DNA of 64,000 bases from Cellulosimicrobium composti (GCF_009711085.1 NZ_WMKA01000001.1:1-64000); one strand, 5' to 3'; counted from the stretch's first letter, positions 34,661 through 43,736 are shown. A program made the numbers and translations. The notes: generated by a model from the letters alone, not told the origin.

Positions 34661-36076
34661 TCAGAGCAGGCCCAGCTTGCGCGCGCACGCGGGCCACTGG
34701 CCCCAGCCCGACCGGGCCTGGAGCGCCTGGGCGCGCTGCGTCTGCTCGGCGGCCGAGGCCTCCGAGGGGAGGCCGGTGCCGCCCATCGCCTGCCACGTCG
34801 GCAGCGAGAACTGGTAGAGGCCGTAGTAGCCGTTGCCCGTGTTCGTCGCCGGGTTGCCGCCGGACTCGCACTGGGCGAGCGCGCCCCAGACGCCGCCGGG
34901 GGCGGAGCCGAGGTCGGCGGCCGGGGCGGACGAGCCGCCGGACGACGAGGACGACGACGAGGACGACGACGAGGACGAGGACGAGCGCTGCTGCGTCGTG
35001 ACCTTCGGCTTCGGCTTCGGGCGCTCCTTGGTGCCCTGCACGAGGATCTCGTTCACCGGCGGCGTCGTGACGCCTTCCGACACGAGCTCGCGCGACTCCT
35101 CCACGCCGTCGACCGTCGTGACACGGTGCACGGTCGTGTGGACGCCCTCGACGCCCTCCTGCTTGACCGCCGGGTCGAGGTCCTTATAGCGGTCCGGGTC
35201 CTCCTCGGTGACGGTCTCGAACGGCACCGCCTTCTCGGTCGGCACCTCCTCGACCTTCACGCGCTGCACGACGAGAGTCACCGGGGCGTCGGCCGCGGCG
35301 TCCTCGGCGGCCGGGTCCTCGGCCGCGGCGTCCTCGGCGGCGTCGTCGGCCGCGGGCTCCTCGCCCTCGGCCTCCTCCTGCGCCGCGAGCTGCGCCGTCC
35401 TGGCCACGTGGACGCGGTCGAGGTCGCCGAGGCGGATGCCCTGCTGGTCGAGGATCGCGTCGATGCCGATGCTGCCGTCGGGCGCGACCTTCGTCTCGCC
35501 GTCGGCGACGACGTTGACCGGGCCGTCCGCGTCGAGGCGGATCGGGAGGGACGCGCGCTCGCCGGAGCGCGACGCCACGAGGCGCACGTCGCTGCCGCGC
35601 GAGGCGAGGGTCGTCAGGGCCTCGTCCGCGTCGAGCGCGGTGAGCCAGACGGAGGACTGGGAGCCGTCGACCTGGACGGGCACCTCGCGCCCGTAGCGCA
35701 CGACGACGTCCCCGCCGCCGCGCAGGGCGGAGTCGAGGTCGGGCACGACGAGGTCGCGGTCGCCGACCGCGACGTCCTGCTCCTCGAGCAGGCCCTCGAC
35801 GGACCCGGCGAAGGTCGTGACGGTGGTGATCTGGCCGTCGACGTCGAGCTCGACGGTCTTGCGCGCGCTGCCGTAGGCGACCGCACCGGTCGCGAGGAGG
35901 ACGACCGCGGTCGCGCCGGCGACGAAGGGCCAGCGGCGGCGCGAGCGGTGCGCGGTGGTCGCGGGGCTCTGGGGGCTCTCCGCGAGGTCGTCGGTGGTGA
36001 CGGGGGTCAGGGGGGTGGTGTCGGCGCCGTCGGGGGCGCCGGCCGCGTCAGCGGTCCGGTGGAAGGGGTTCTTCAC
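34661..36076 (-). CDS. rpfB: resuscitation-promoting factor RpfB
   Basis: 471 aa muralytic enzyme that stimulates regrowth of dormant cells. A single N-terminal membrane helix (about 50-70, FVAGATAVVLLATGAVAYG) is followed by three DUF348 repeats (first TVELDVDGQITTVTTFAGS), an Ala/Asp/Glu-rich insert, a G5 domain (VEEVPTEKAVPFETVTEED to NEILVQGT) and a Ser-rich linker of about 15 consecutive serines. The C-terminal RPF transglycosylase domain has the catalytic Glu in AQCESGGNP and TGNGYYGLYQFSLPTWQ. GTG 36076 is chosen because the conserved upstream block GGGACCCCCGACGACTGGA is shared with the paralog at 42214 in a different frame and so is untranslated. rpfB beside rsmA-ispE and tatD-metG is classic actinobacterial synteny. 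Confidence 0.94.
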   Translation of the reverse strand: MKNPFHRTADAAGAPDGADTTPLTPVTTDDLAESPQSPATTAHRSRRRWPFVAGATAVVLLATGAVAYGSARKTVELDVDGQITTVTTFAGSVEGLLEEQDVAVGDRDLVVPDLDSALRGGGDVVVRYGREVPVQVDGSQSSVWLTALDADEALTTLASRGSDVRLVASRSGERASLPIRLDADGPVNVVADGETKVAPDGSIGIDAILDQQGIRLGDLDRVHVARTAQLAAQEEAEGEEPAADDAAEDAAAEDPAAEDAAADAPVTLVVQRVKVEEVPTEKAVPFETVTEEDPDRYKDLDPAVKQEGVEGVHTTVHRVTTVDGVEESRELVSEGVTTPPVNEILVQGTKERPKPKPKVTTQQRSSSSSSSSSSSSSSSGGSSAPAADLGSAPGGVWGALAQCESGGNPATNTGNGYYGLYQFSLPTWQAMGGTGLPSEASAAEQTQRAQALQARSGWGQWPACARKLGLL

Positions 36077-36448
36077 TCGGGTCCAGTCGTCGGGGGTCCC
36101 GGTCACGACGGCTCGACGGCGCGTAGCACCGACCGCGGCCCGCGCAGGACATGGTCCTCCGCGGCGGGCGCACACGTGCGTCCGCGGTTTCTCGAGCGGC
36201 CGATCCGGCTGCCGGCGCCACCCCGGCGCCCCTTCCCCAGGGCCCGACGACGGCGCACCGCTCGCGTGGTCCCGTCACGTCCACCCGGTCCTGGTGGGCC
36301 CGGGAGGGCGTGCCGATCGCGCGCGAGCGACGTTCGACCGTAACCGATCCGTTATCAAGCGCCAACCCCTGAGGCGCTAGACTGGAGAGTTCTGTCCGGG
36401 TTTGGACGCGAATGTCAGCGCCACCTGCACGGATTTCTCACCCGCACG
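36077..36448 (-). promoter_or_regulatory. rpfB promoter and about 250-nt leader
   Basis: A -35 TTGGCG (36360-36365) and -10 TACGGT (36337-36342) with 17-bp spacing give a leader of about 255 nt. The spacer GATAACGGATCGGT matches that of the paralog at 42214 almost exactly. Further blocks shared by the two leaders are CCGGATCGGC, GAGCGGTGCG, GCGCCGTCGA and GGGACCCCCGACGACTGGA. Actinobacterial rpf genes are known targets of c-di-AMP (ydaO) riboswitches; I could not see the ydaO core motifs, so the RNA type is open. Confidence 0.6.
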
Positions 36449-37435
36449 TCACCGCTCGGCACCCTGCGCCGGCTCGTCCGGCGCGGGCCGCGCCCGGGCC
36501 GCCCGCTCCCCCGCGCGCGCCAGCGTGGCGACGAGCTCGGGCGGGTCGAGCACCGTGAGGTCGACGTCGAGGCCCAGCAGGAAGCCCGCGAGCCGGGCGA
36601 GCGAGGTGCCGCCCGTCTCGAGCACGCACGCGTGGGGGCCGTCGTCGACGAGAACCCCGGCCCCGGGCGACAGTCGCTGCGCCACCACGCCCGCCGGGGC
36701 GTGCAGGCGCACGCGCGCCGGGTGCGCCCACGCCTCGGAGCCGACGCCGCGCACCACGTGCGCGACGGCGTCGCCCCCGGGCACGGGCCGGGGCACGAAC
36801 CGCCGCCCGCCCGGCGTGCGCAGGCGGAGCCGGTCCACGCGGAAGGTCCGCCAGTCGTCGCGGTCCAGGTCGAACGCGAGCAGGTACCACCGGCGCTCGA
36901 CGAGGACGAGCCGGTAGGGCTCGACGCTCCGCGACGAGGTGGTGCCGTCGTACGCGCGGTACTCCAGGCGCAGACCCGTGCGTGCGGCGACCGCCGCCGC
37001 GACGTCCGCGAGCACGCGCGGGTCCACGGCGGGCCCGCCCGCCGGCGCGCTCGCCACCGCGTCGCGCAGGGCGTCCGCCCGGGCGCGCAGCCGCGCGGGC
37101 AGCACCGTGTCGAGCTTGACGAGCGTGCGCCCGGCGACGTCCTCGACGCCCGAGACCGAGCCCGCGGCGGCCGCGCGCAGCGCGACCGCGACCACGGTCG
37201 CCTCCTCGTCGTCGAGCAGGAGCGGCGGCAGCGCGGTCCCGGAGCCGAGGCGGTACCCGCCCGCGACGCCGGGCGACGAGCGCACCTCGTACCCCAGGAG
37301 CCGCAGCCGCTCGACGTCGTTGCGCACCGTGCGCGTCGTCACGCCGAGCCGCTCCGCGAGCTCCGGGCCGGACCAGGAGGGGCGCGTCGGGAGCAGCGCG
37401 AGCAGGCGCAGCAGGCGGATCGAGGTGTCCAGCAC
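36449..37435 (-). CDS. WYL-domain transcriptional regulator
   Basis: 328 aa. The N-terminal winged helix starts LDTSIRLLRLLALLPTRPSW with the HTH ELAERLGVTTRTVRNDVERL. The WYL domain follows (YRLVLVERRWYLLAFDLDRD, where the family's WYL triad reads WYL) and a C-terminal WCX extension. GTG 37435 is preferred over ATG 37477 because the homology begins at VLDTS and the upstream start lies inside a palindromic operator. Divergent from a VOC-family gene; WYL/VOC pairs of this kind are common in actinobacteria. Ligand unknown. Confidence 0.9.
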   Translation of the reverse strand: MLDTSIRLLRLLALLPTRPSWSGPELAERLGVTTRTVRNDVERLRLLGYEVRSSPGVAGGYRLGSGTALPPLLLDDEEATVVAVALRAAAAGSVSGVEDVAGRTLVKLDTVLPARLRARADALRDAVASAPAGGPAVDPRVLADVAAAVAARTGLRLEYRAYDGTTSSRSVEPYRLVLVERRWYLLAFDLDRDDWRTFRVDRLRLRTPGGRRFVPRPVPGGDAVAHVVRGVGSEAWAHPARVRLHAPAGVVAQRLSPGAGVLVDDGPHACVLETGGTSLARLAGFLLGLDVDLTVLDPPELVATLARAGERAARARPAPDEPAQGAER

Positions 37436-37456
37436 CCGTCCATCGTGCCCGACACT

Positions 37457-37475
37457 GCGGAACCGCACGTTCCGC
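37457..37475. promoter_or_regulatory. palindrome between WYL and VOC genes
   Basis: GCGGAACCGCACGTTCCGC: perfect 7-bp arms around CGCAC in the divergent promoter region. Probable operator for the WYL regulator, controlling itself and the VOC gene. Confidence 0.6.
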
Positions 37476-37560
37476 ATGACGTCCTACGGTCGACGTGTCG
37501 GCCCCGCCGGGGCACGGCGGACGGCCCGGGTGCACGCCCGGCAGGACGAAGGAGACGAGC

Positions 37561-37959
37561 ATGCTGCGTGGGATGGCGACGCTGAACCTGTGGGCGGACG
37601 ACCTGGAGGCCGCGTCCGCGTGGTACGAGGAGGTCCTCGGCACGGCGCCCTACTACGTCGTGCCGGGCGGGTACGTGGAGTTCCGCGTCGGCGACCGCGA
37701 GGACGAGCTCGGGATCATCGCCCGGTCGTGGTCGCCGCACCCGCAGCCCGACGCGCCCGGCGGGGTGATCGTGAACTGGCACGTCGACGACGTCCGGGCC
37801 GCGTTCGCGCGGCTCCTCGAGCTCGGCGCGACCGAGTACGAGGGCGTCGTGGAGCGCGGGCAGGGGGAGGGCTTCGTCACCGCGTCCGTGGTCGACCCGT
37901 TCGGCAACGTCCTCGGGATCATGCAGAACCCGCACTACCTCGCGATGCTCGAGCGCTGA
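37561..37959 (+). CDS. VOC-family (glyoxalase/bleomycin-resistance fold) protein
   Basis: 132 aa, two beta-alpha-beta-beta-beta modules: LRGMATLNLWADDLEAASAW with YYVVPGGYVEFRVGDRED, and GGVIVNWHVDDVRAAFARLL with VTASVVDPFGNVLGIMQNPH. The C-terminal DPFGN is the usual VOC signature. Whether it binds metal is unclear. ATG 37561 has AAGGAG upstream. Probably a small-molecule binding, resistance or isomerase protein under control of the divergent WYL regulator. Confidence 0.88.
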   Translation: MLRGMATLNLWADDLEAASAWYEEVLGTAPYYVVPGGYVEFRVGDREDELGIIARSWSPHPQPDAPGGVIVNWHVDDVRAAFARLLELGATEYEGVVERGQGEGFVTASVVDPFGNVLGIMQNPHYLAMLER

Positions 37960-38002
37960 CGCGCGCCGCTCGCGGCGCCCGGGCGCCGCGGCCCCCGGTC
38001 CG

Positions 38003-39211
38003 TCAGTACCAGCCCTTCGCGACCGAGTGCGACCACGCCGAGCACGGCGTGCCGTAGCGGCCCTCGATGTAGCCCAGCCCCCACGTGATCTGCGTCGCGG
38101 GGTTGGTCCGCCAGTCGGCGCCCGCGCTCGACATCTTCGACCCGGGCAGGGCCTGCGGGATCCCGTAGGCGCTCGACGTCGGGTTGTCCGCGTCGACGCG
38201 CCAGTTGCTCTCCTTGGTCCACAGCTTGTCCAGGCACGAGAACTGGTCGTCGCCCCAACCGCGCTGCGCGGCGAGCGAGCGACCGATCGCGCGCGCGGAG
38301 CCCGGGTCCACCGAGACCGAGACGTCCATCGTCCCGACCTTGATGACCTCGTTGCGCGGCTCCGTGGTCACCGTGCGCGTGAGGACCGTGCGCGACACCT
38401 CCGCGCCCGCGAGCGTCTGCACGGCGTACGTCGTGACGGCCTCGCCGACCCGACCCGACTGCACGACGACGCGGTGGCCCTTCGGCAGGTTCGGGTCCTC
38501 GACCTCCTCCGTCGTGAACGGCAGGACCTCCGTCACCGTCGCCGCCGACGACGCGGCCCGGCTGACGAGCACGAGCATGCCGTCCACCGCGGCCGCGTCG
38601 AGCGGCGCGGACGTGCTGTCGCCCTCGGCCAGGACGATGCCCGCGGTCGCGAGGACGCCCCGCACGGTCGGCTCCGCCGTCGTGATGGGCATGACCGCGC
38701 CGTCCACGGCGACGTGCACCGTCTTGAGCGTCGAGACGCGGATCCGGTCGCGGCCCAGGGCCTGCGTGCGCGACACCTCCGTCACGGCGCCCTCGGCGCG
38801 CGGACCGAGGTAGGTGAGCAGCTCGCCCACGGTGCGCGCCGTCGTCGAGATCGTCTGGACCTGCCCGTCGATCTCGACCGTGACGTCGTGCGCCGTGCGC
38901 ACGACGATCGTGCCGCCGTCGTGCGCCGCGTCCGTGAGGCCCGGCTCGACGAGGTCGCCCTCCCCGACCGCGACGTCCTGGTAGTCGAGCACCTCGGCGA
39001 CGGTGCGCCCGTACGCGGAGACCTCGTGCAGCTCGCCGTCCACGTCGAGCGTCACGCTCTTGTGGAGCGTCGCGAACGCGCCCGTGACGACGACGAGGCT
39101 CGCGACGACGAGACCCTGGGCCGCCACGCGCTGCAGGCGCCGCCGACCGGTTCCGTCAGGTGCGAGCACGCGCGCGGTCCCTTCTGCGGGGGAACGGCCC
39201 ACGGCGAGCAC
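38003..39211 (-). CDS. RpfB-like G5/DUF348 protein with lysozyme-like (SLT) domain
   Basis: 402 aa, same chassis as RpfB but with a different catalytic end. A membrane helix (about 33-48) is followed by three DUF348 repeats (VTLDVDGELHEVSAYGRTVA, VTVEIDGQVQTISTTARTVG, VHVAVDGAVMPITTAEPTVR) and a G5 domain (VTEVLPFTTEEVEDPNLPKG to NEVIKVGT). The C-terminal lysozyme-like domain carries LDKLWTKESNW with the likely catalytic Glu, SSAYGIPQALPGSKM, TNPATQITWGLGYIEGRYG and SAWSHSVAKGWY. This type is annotated as aggregation-promoting-factor or SLT-like in related species. GTG 39211 is tentative; the promoter -10 TACGGT at 39259-39264 suits it. Confidence 0.88.
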   Translation of the reverse strand: MLAVGRSPAEGTARVLAPDGTGRRRLQRVAAQGLVVASLVVVTGAFATLHKSVTLDVDGELHEVSAYGRTVAEVLDYQDVAVGEGDLVEPGLTDAAHDGGTIVVRTAHDVTVEIDGQVQTISTTARTVGELLTYLGPRAEGAVTEVSRTQALGRDRIRVSTLKTVHVAVDGAVMPITTAEPTVRGVLATAGIVLAEGDSTSAPLDAAAVDGMLVLVSRAASSAATVTEVLPFTTEEVEDPNLPKGHRVVVQSGRVGEAVTTYAVQTLAGAEVSRTVLTRTVTTEPRNEVIKVGTMDVSVSVDPGSARAIGRSLAAQRGWGDDQFSCLDKLWTKESNWRVDADNPTSSAYGIPQALPGSKMSSAGADWRTNPATQITWGLGYIEGRYGTPCSAWSHSVAKGWY

Positions 39212-39340
39212 CGAGGGCGGGGTGGGGTGCGGCCGGGGCGGCCCGACGCACGGACCCGACCGTAGCCGAAACGTGACCGGGGGCGAAACCTCCCGAACGT
39301 CCCGGAACGCCCGCGCCGAGAGGAGCGGTGCGCGCCCGCG
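39212..39340 (-). promoter_or_regulatory. promoter of the second G5/DUF348 gene
   Basis: TACGGT (39259-39264) within TTCGGCTACGGTCG matches the -10 context TCGGTTACGGTCG of the other two paralogs. The leader is short here (about 40 nt) and lacks the GGGACCCCCGACGACTGGA block. Confidence 0.5.
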
Positions 39341-40324
39341 TCACCACGCGCCGTACACCGCGACCGAGGTCGCAGCGAGCCGCGCGCACACGTCGGCGAG
39401 CGGCAGCCCCACCACGTCGGCGACCGTACGCACGGTCGTGGGGAGCACGTACGGCGCGTTGGGTCGGCCGCGGTACGGGTGCGGCGTGAGGTACGGCGCG
39501 TCCGTCTCGACGAGGACCTGCCCGAGCGGCACCGCGCGCAGCGCGGCCCGGAGCTCGTCGTTCGCGCGGAACGTCACCGGGCCCGCGAAGGACAGGTACC
39601 AGCCCTGCTCGGCGCAGAACCGGGCCATCGCGGCGTCGCCCGAGTAGCAGTGGAACACCGTGCGCTCGGGGGCGCCGTCGCGCGCGAGCACGTCGAGCAC
39701 CTCGGCGTGGGCGTCGCGGTCGTGGATCTGGAGCGCGAGCCCGAGCTCCTTCGCGAGCGCCACGTGCGCGCGGAACGCCTCGCGCTGTACGGCCTCGCCC
39801 CGGGCGCCCGTACGGAACAGGTCCATCCCCGTCTCGCCGATCGCGCGCACGCGGTCGTTCGAGCGCGCGATCGCGGCGATCTCGGCGATCGCGTCTTCGA
39901 GCGGGACGTCGTGCTGGGGCTGCGGGTCCGGCTCCAGCCCGTCCGGGCCGACCTCCCGCACGCCGCCGTGCAGCACCGCCTCGTTCGGGTGGATCGCCAC
40001 CGCCCCGAGCAGCCTCCCGACCCCGCCGAGCATGTGGTCGTCGCCCGTCACGACCTCCGGACGGGCGGTGACCCCATGTTCGGCGGACGGCGCGCCGCGC
40101 AGCAGGGCGTCGGTCCACCGGGCCGCGTGCAGGTCGCACCCCACCTGCACGACGCGGTCCACCCCCGCGGCCGCCGCACGCGCGAGGTGCTCCGCGACGC
40201 TCGGCACCGGCTCCCCCTCGGGCAGGACGTCGCCGATCGCGTCGAGGTGCGTGTGGTTGTCCACGACCGGGACCGGCAGCGGCTCCGGGTCCGGCGGCCA
40301 CCCCCGCTCACGCTGCTTCGCCAC
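39341..40324 (-). CDS. tatD: TatD-family metal-dependent hydrolase
   Basis: 327 aa TIM-barrel DNase-like hydrolase. Metal ligands HTH at residues 24-26 (VDNHTHLDAIG), Glu in RAIGETGMDLFR, His in LQIHDRDAHAEV and HCYSGD, and Asp in LVETDAPYL followed by TPHPYRGRPNAP. GTG 40324 starts 2 nt after the metG stop, so the two are an operon. A stretch near residues 75-135 is longer than in most TatD proteins. metG-tatD-rpfB is conserved order in actinobacteria. Confidence 0.95.
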   Translation of the reverse strand: MAKQRERGWPPDPEPLPVPVVDNHTHLDAIGDVLPEGEPVPSVAEHLARAAAAGVDRVVQVGCDLHAARWTDALLRGAPSAEHGVTARPEVVTGDDHMLGGVGRLLGAVAIHPNEAVLHGGVREVGPDGLEPDPQPQHDVPLEDAIAEIAAIARSNDRVRAIGETGMDLFRTGARGEAVQREAFRAHVALAKELGLALQIHDRDAHAEVLDVLARDGAPERTVFHCYSGDAAMARFCAEQGWYLSFAGPVTFRANDELRAALRAVPLGQVLVETDAPYLTPHPYRGRPNAPYVLPTTVRTVADVVGLPLADVCARLAATSVAVYGAW

Positions 40325-40326
40325 GG

Positions 40327-42120
40327 TCAGGCGGTCTCGCGCAGGCGGTCGAGCTCCTCCTCGACGATCGAGTCGTCGAGCTTGGTGAACACCGGCGTCG
40401 GCTTCGCGACCGGCGTCCCCGGCACCACGGCCCTCGGCTCCCACGTCGCCAGGCCCTCGGCGCGGTAGTCGCCCGTGATGACCGGGTAGTGGCGCGAGTC
40501 GTCGTCGAGGTCGGTCACCTCGTCGATGCGCGGCTGCGGCGCGAACGTGCCCGTGCCGCCGAACGCCTCGTGCACCTTCTGCGCCGAGTGCGGCAGGAAC
40601 GGCGACAGGATCGTGTTGAGGTCGCTCACCGCCTGCGTCACCGTGTGCAGCACCGTCGCCAGACGGTCCGGGTCGGTCTTGAGCTTCCACGGCTCGGTGT
40701 CCGAGACGTACTTGTTGACCTCGCCCACCGTCTTCATCGCCTCCGCGACGGCGGCGCGCTGGCGGTGCGTCGCGATGAGCTCGCCCACCCGGCCGAACGC
40801 GGTCGTCGTCGTCGCGAGCACGCCCTCGTCGATCGGCTGGCGCTGCCCCGGCTCCGGGATCGCCCCGAAGTTCTTGTGCACGAGGTTCGCCGTGCGGTTC
40901 ACCAGGTTGCCCCAGCCGGCGACGAGCTCGTCGTTCGTGCGGCGCTGGAAGTCCGCCCACGTGAAGTCCACGTCCTGCGTCTCCGGCCCGGCCGACGCCA
41001 CGTAGTACCGGAACGCGTCCGGCTGGTAGCGGGCCAGCATGTCGCGCACGTAGATGACGACGCCGCGCGACGAGGAGAACTTCTGGCCCTCGACGTTGAG
41101 GAACTCGCTCGACACGACCTCCGTCGGGAGCTGCAGGTTCCCGTACGCGCCCGGCTCCCCGCCCCGGCTCCCCCGGCCGTCGTAGCCGAGCAGCTCGGCC
41201 GGCCAGATCTGGGAGTGGAACGTGATGTTGTCCTTGCCCATGAAGTAGTACGACCGCGCCTCGGGGTCGTTCCAGAACGCGCGCCACGCGTCCGGGTCGC
41301 CGCTGCGGCGCGCCCACTCGATCGACGCCGAGAGGTACCCGATCACCGCGTCGAACCACACGTACAGGCGCTTGCTCGAGTTCTCCTCCCACCCGGGCAG
41401 CGGGACCGGGATGCCCCAGTCGATGTCGCGCGTCATGGCGCGCGGGCGCACGTCGTCGAGCAGGTTGAGCGAGAACTTCAGGACGTTCGGGCGCCACGCG
41501 GTGCGCGTGCGCAGCCAGTCCCCCAGCGCGTCGACGAACGCGGGCAGGTCGAGGAAGAAGTGGTTCGACTCGACGAACTTCGGCGTCTCGCCGTTGATCC
41601 GGCTGTGCGGGTTGATGAGGTCGATCGCGTCGAGCTGGTTGCCGCAGTTGTCGCACTGGTCGCCACGCGCGCCGTCGTACCCGCAGATGGGGCACGTGCC
41701 CTCGATGTAGCGGTCCGGCAGCGTGCGGCCCGTCGACGGCGAGATCGCGCCCATGGTCGTCTGCTCGACCATGTACCCGTTCTTGTGGACCGTGCGGAAC
41801 ATCTCCTGCACGACGGCGTAGTGGTTGCGCGTCGTGGTCCGCGTGAACAGGTCGTACGACAGCCCGAGCTGGTGCAGGTCCTCGACGATGACGCGGTTGT
41901 ACCGGTCCGCGAGCTCCTGCGGCGTCACGCCCTCCTTGTCGGCCTGGACGAGGATCGGCGTGCCGTGCTCGTCGGTGCCCGAGACCATGAGGACGTCGTG
42001 ACCCGCCATGCGCATGTGCCGGCTGAAGACGTCCGACGGGACACCGAAACCTGCGACGTGGCCGATGTGGCGCGGCCCGTTGGCATACGGCCACGCCACG
42101 GCCGAGAGGATGTGGGTCAT
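40327..42120 (-). CDS. metG: methionyl-tRNA synthetase
   Basis: 597 aa class Ia synthetase charging initiator and elongator tRNA-Met. HIGH motif at residues 18-21 ([10 protein letters not shown]). The zinc knuckle [20 protein letters not shown] supplies four Cys. The KMSKS loop appears as KFSSSRG, a known actinobacterial variant. The helical anticodon-binding domain runs from about 400 to 550. There is no C-terminal tRNA-binding EMAP domain, as in other actinobacteria. TAGGAT at 42129-42134 is a -10 about 8 nt before the ATG, so the mRNA is probably leaderless. Confidence 0.97.
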   Translation of the reverse strand: MTHILSAVAWPYANGPRHIGHVAGFGVPSDVFSRHMRMAGHDVLMVSGTDEHGTPILVQADKEGVTPQELADRYNRVIVEDLHQLGLSYDLFTRTTTRNHYAVVQEMFRTVHKNGYMVEQTTMGAISPSTGRTLPDRYIEGTCPICGYDGARGDQCDNCGNQLDAIDLINPHSRINGETPKFVESNHFFLDLPAFVDALGDWLRTRTAWRPNVLKFSLNLLDDVRPRAMTRDIDWGIPVPLPGWEENSSKRLYVWFDAVIGYLSASIEWARRSGDPDAWRAFWNDPEARSYYFMGKDNITFHSQIWPAELLGYDGRGSRGGEPGAYGNLQLPTEVVSSEFLNVEGQKFSSSRGVVIYVRDMLARYQPDAFRYYVASAGPETQDVDFTWADFQRRTNDELVAGWGNLVNRTANLVHKNFGAIPEPGQRQPIDEGVLATTTTAFGRVGELIATHRQRAAVAEAMKTVGEVNKYVSDTEPWKLKTDPDRLATVLHTVTQAVSDLNTILSPFLPHSAQKVHEAFGGTGTFAPQPRIDEVTDLDDDSRHYPVITGDYRAEGLATWEPRAVVPGTPVAKPTPVFTKLDDSIVEEELDRLRETA

Positions 42121-42213
42121 GGTGCCCGATCCTAGTCGGCCCGCGCGTCCGCCCGCGGGGCGTCTCGTGCGAGGAGCGCGGCGGTCGCGGGCCCGAGCGG
42201 GAGCGGGCGCTGC

Positions 42214-43482
42214 TCAGTACCAGTTGGTGGCCTGCGAGTGCGACCAGGCGCCGCACGGGGAGCCGTAGACCGAGGCGATGTAGTCGAGGCCCCACGCGAT
42301 CTGGGTCGCGGGGTTGGTCGCCCAGTCGGCGCCCTTGCTCGCCATCTTCGAGCCGGGCAGGGACTGCGGGATGCCGTAGGCGCTCGACGTCGGGTTGTCC
42401 GCCGTCGGGTTCCAGTTGGACTCCTTGGTCCACAGCCTCTCCAGGCAGGTCCACTGCGAGCCGGTCCAGCCGCGCTCGGCGGCCATGGTCTGCCCGATCG
42501 TGCGGGGATCCTTCGGGCGCTCCTTCGTCCCGGTGACGACGACCTCGTCCACGGGAGCGGTCGTGACCTCCTCGGAGAGCTGCTCGCGCGACTCCTCGAC
42601 GCCGTCGACGAGCGTGACCTCGAACGTCGTCGTGGTGACGCCGTCCTTCCCGGCCTGGGCGACGGCGGACTCGTCGGTGTACCTCGAGTCGTCGGGCTTC
42701 GTCACCGTCTCGTGGGCGATCGGCGTCGTGGTCTGCTGCTGCTCGACGACGACGCGCTGCACGACGAGCGAGACCGTCGGCGCGCCCGGCTCGGGCGCCT
42801 CGACGCGCTGGACGCTCACGCGGTCGAGGTCGGAGAGCTCGATGCCCCGCTCCTCGAGGATCGCGGGGACGCCGATGCTGCCGTCGGGGGCGACGGTCGT
42901 CTCGCCGTCCGCGACGACGTTCACCGGGCCGTCGGTGTCGAGGCGCAGGTCGAGCGACGCGCGCTCGCCGGAGCGCGACGCGACGAGGCGGACGTCGCCG
43001 CCGCGCTCCGCGAGGCTCCGCAGGGCCTCGTCCGCGTCGAGCGCGGTGAGCCAGACGTCGGACTGCTCGCCGTCGGTCTGGACGGTGACCTTCTTCGCGA
43101 GCCGCACGACGACGTCGTCACCGTCGTCGATGGCCGAGCCCGGGTCGGGCGCGACCTGGTCGCGTGCGCCGACCTCGACGCCCGCGGCGTCGAGCGCGCC
43201 GGCGACCGAGCCCGCGAGGGTGCTGACGGTCGTCACCTCGCCGTCGACGTCGATCGTCACGGTCTTGTTCGCCTCGCCGTACGCGACGGCGCCGGAACCG
43301 ACGAGCGCGACGGCGGTGGCCGCGGCGACGATCGACCAGCGGCGGCGGCGCGTGGTGCGCTGCGAGCGCGCAGAGCGGGCCGCGCGCCGGCTCGGCGTCG
43401 GGGCGTGGGTCGCGGGGGCGGGCTCGGGCGAGGTGTCGGCGTCGCCGTTCTGGGGCGCGCCGAAGCGGGAGAAGAGCTGCAC
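42214..43482 (-). CDS. RpfB-like G5/DUF348 protein with lysozyme-like (SLT) domain
   Basis: 422 aa, hybrid of the other two paralogs in this region. The N-terminal half is closest to RpfB: helix SIVAAATAVALVGSGAVAYG, DUF348 repeats (VTIDVDGEVTTVSTLAGSVA; the shared SDVWLTALDADEAL and VRLVASRSGERASL), and a G5 domain ending DEVVVTGTKERPK. The C-terminal catalytic domain instead matches the 38003 gene: LERLWTKESNWNPTADNPTS, SAYGIPQSLPGSKM, TNPATQIAWGLDYIASVYG, GAWSHSQATNWY. GTG 43482 follows the conserved leader block. It probably cleaves or remodels peptidoglycan at the cell surface. Confidence 0.9.
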   Translation of the reverse strand: MQLFSRFGAPQNGDADTSPEPAPATHAPTPSRRAARSARSQRTTRRRRWSIVAAATAVALVGSGAVAYGEANKTVTIDVDGEVTTVSTLAGSVAGALDAAGVEVGARDQVAPDPGSAIDDGDDVVVRLAKKVTVQTDGEQSDVWLTALDADEALRSLAERGGDVRLVASRSGERASLDLRLDTDGPVNVVADGETTVAPDGSIGVPAILEERGIELSDLDRVSVQRVEAPEPGAPTVSLVVQRVVVEQQQTTTPIAHETVTKPDDSRYTDESAVAQAGKDGVTTTTFEVTLVDGVEESREQLSEEVTTAPVDEVVVTGTKERPKDPRTIGQTMAAERGWTGSQWTCLERLWTKESNWNPTADNPTSSAYGIPQSLPGSKMASKGADWATNPATQIAWGLDYIASVYGSPCGAWSHSQATNWY

Positions 43483-43736
43483 TGAGGATCCAGTCGTCGG
43501 GGGTCCCGGGCACGGGGGTCGACGGCGCGCACGCACCTCGGGCGCGCCGCGCACCGCTCGCTGCGGCTCGGGCGCACCCGTTCGACCAGCCGATCCGGCC
43601 GTCCTGCGGCCACCGGCGCCTCCTGGGCGCTCGTCACGAGCCGCGCCTCGCGGCCGTCCATACACCTGTCCCCGGTGAGCGGCTACGCGAGACACTCGAC
43701 CGTAACCGATTCGTTATCGGGCTCCAAACCGGCAGG
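43483..43736 (-). promoter_or_regulatory. promoter and leader of third G5/DUF348 gene
   Basis: TTGGAG (43722-43727), 17-bp spacer with GATAACGAATCGGT, and TACGGT (43699-43704): the same promoter as rpfB with few changes. The leader of about 210 nt shares short blocks with that of rpfB, including GGGACCCCCGACGACTGGA just before the start codon. Confidence 0.6.

Noticed and set aside
36077-36448. Direct call of a ydaO (c-di-AMP) riboswitch before rpfB
   Set aside because: The gene context is right, but I could not find the conserved core sequences of the known aptamer in either leader, so it is reported only as an unassigned conserved leader.
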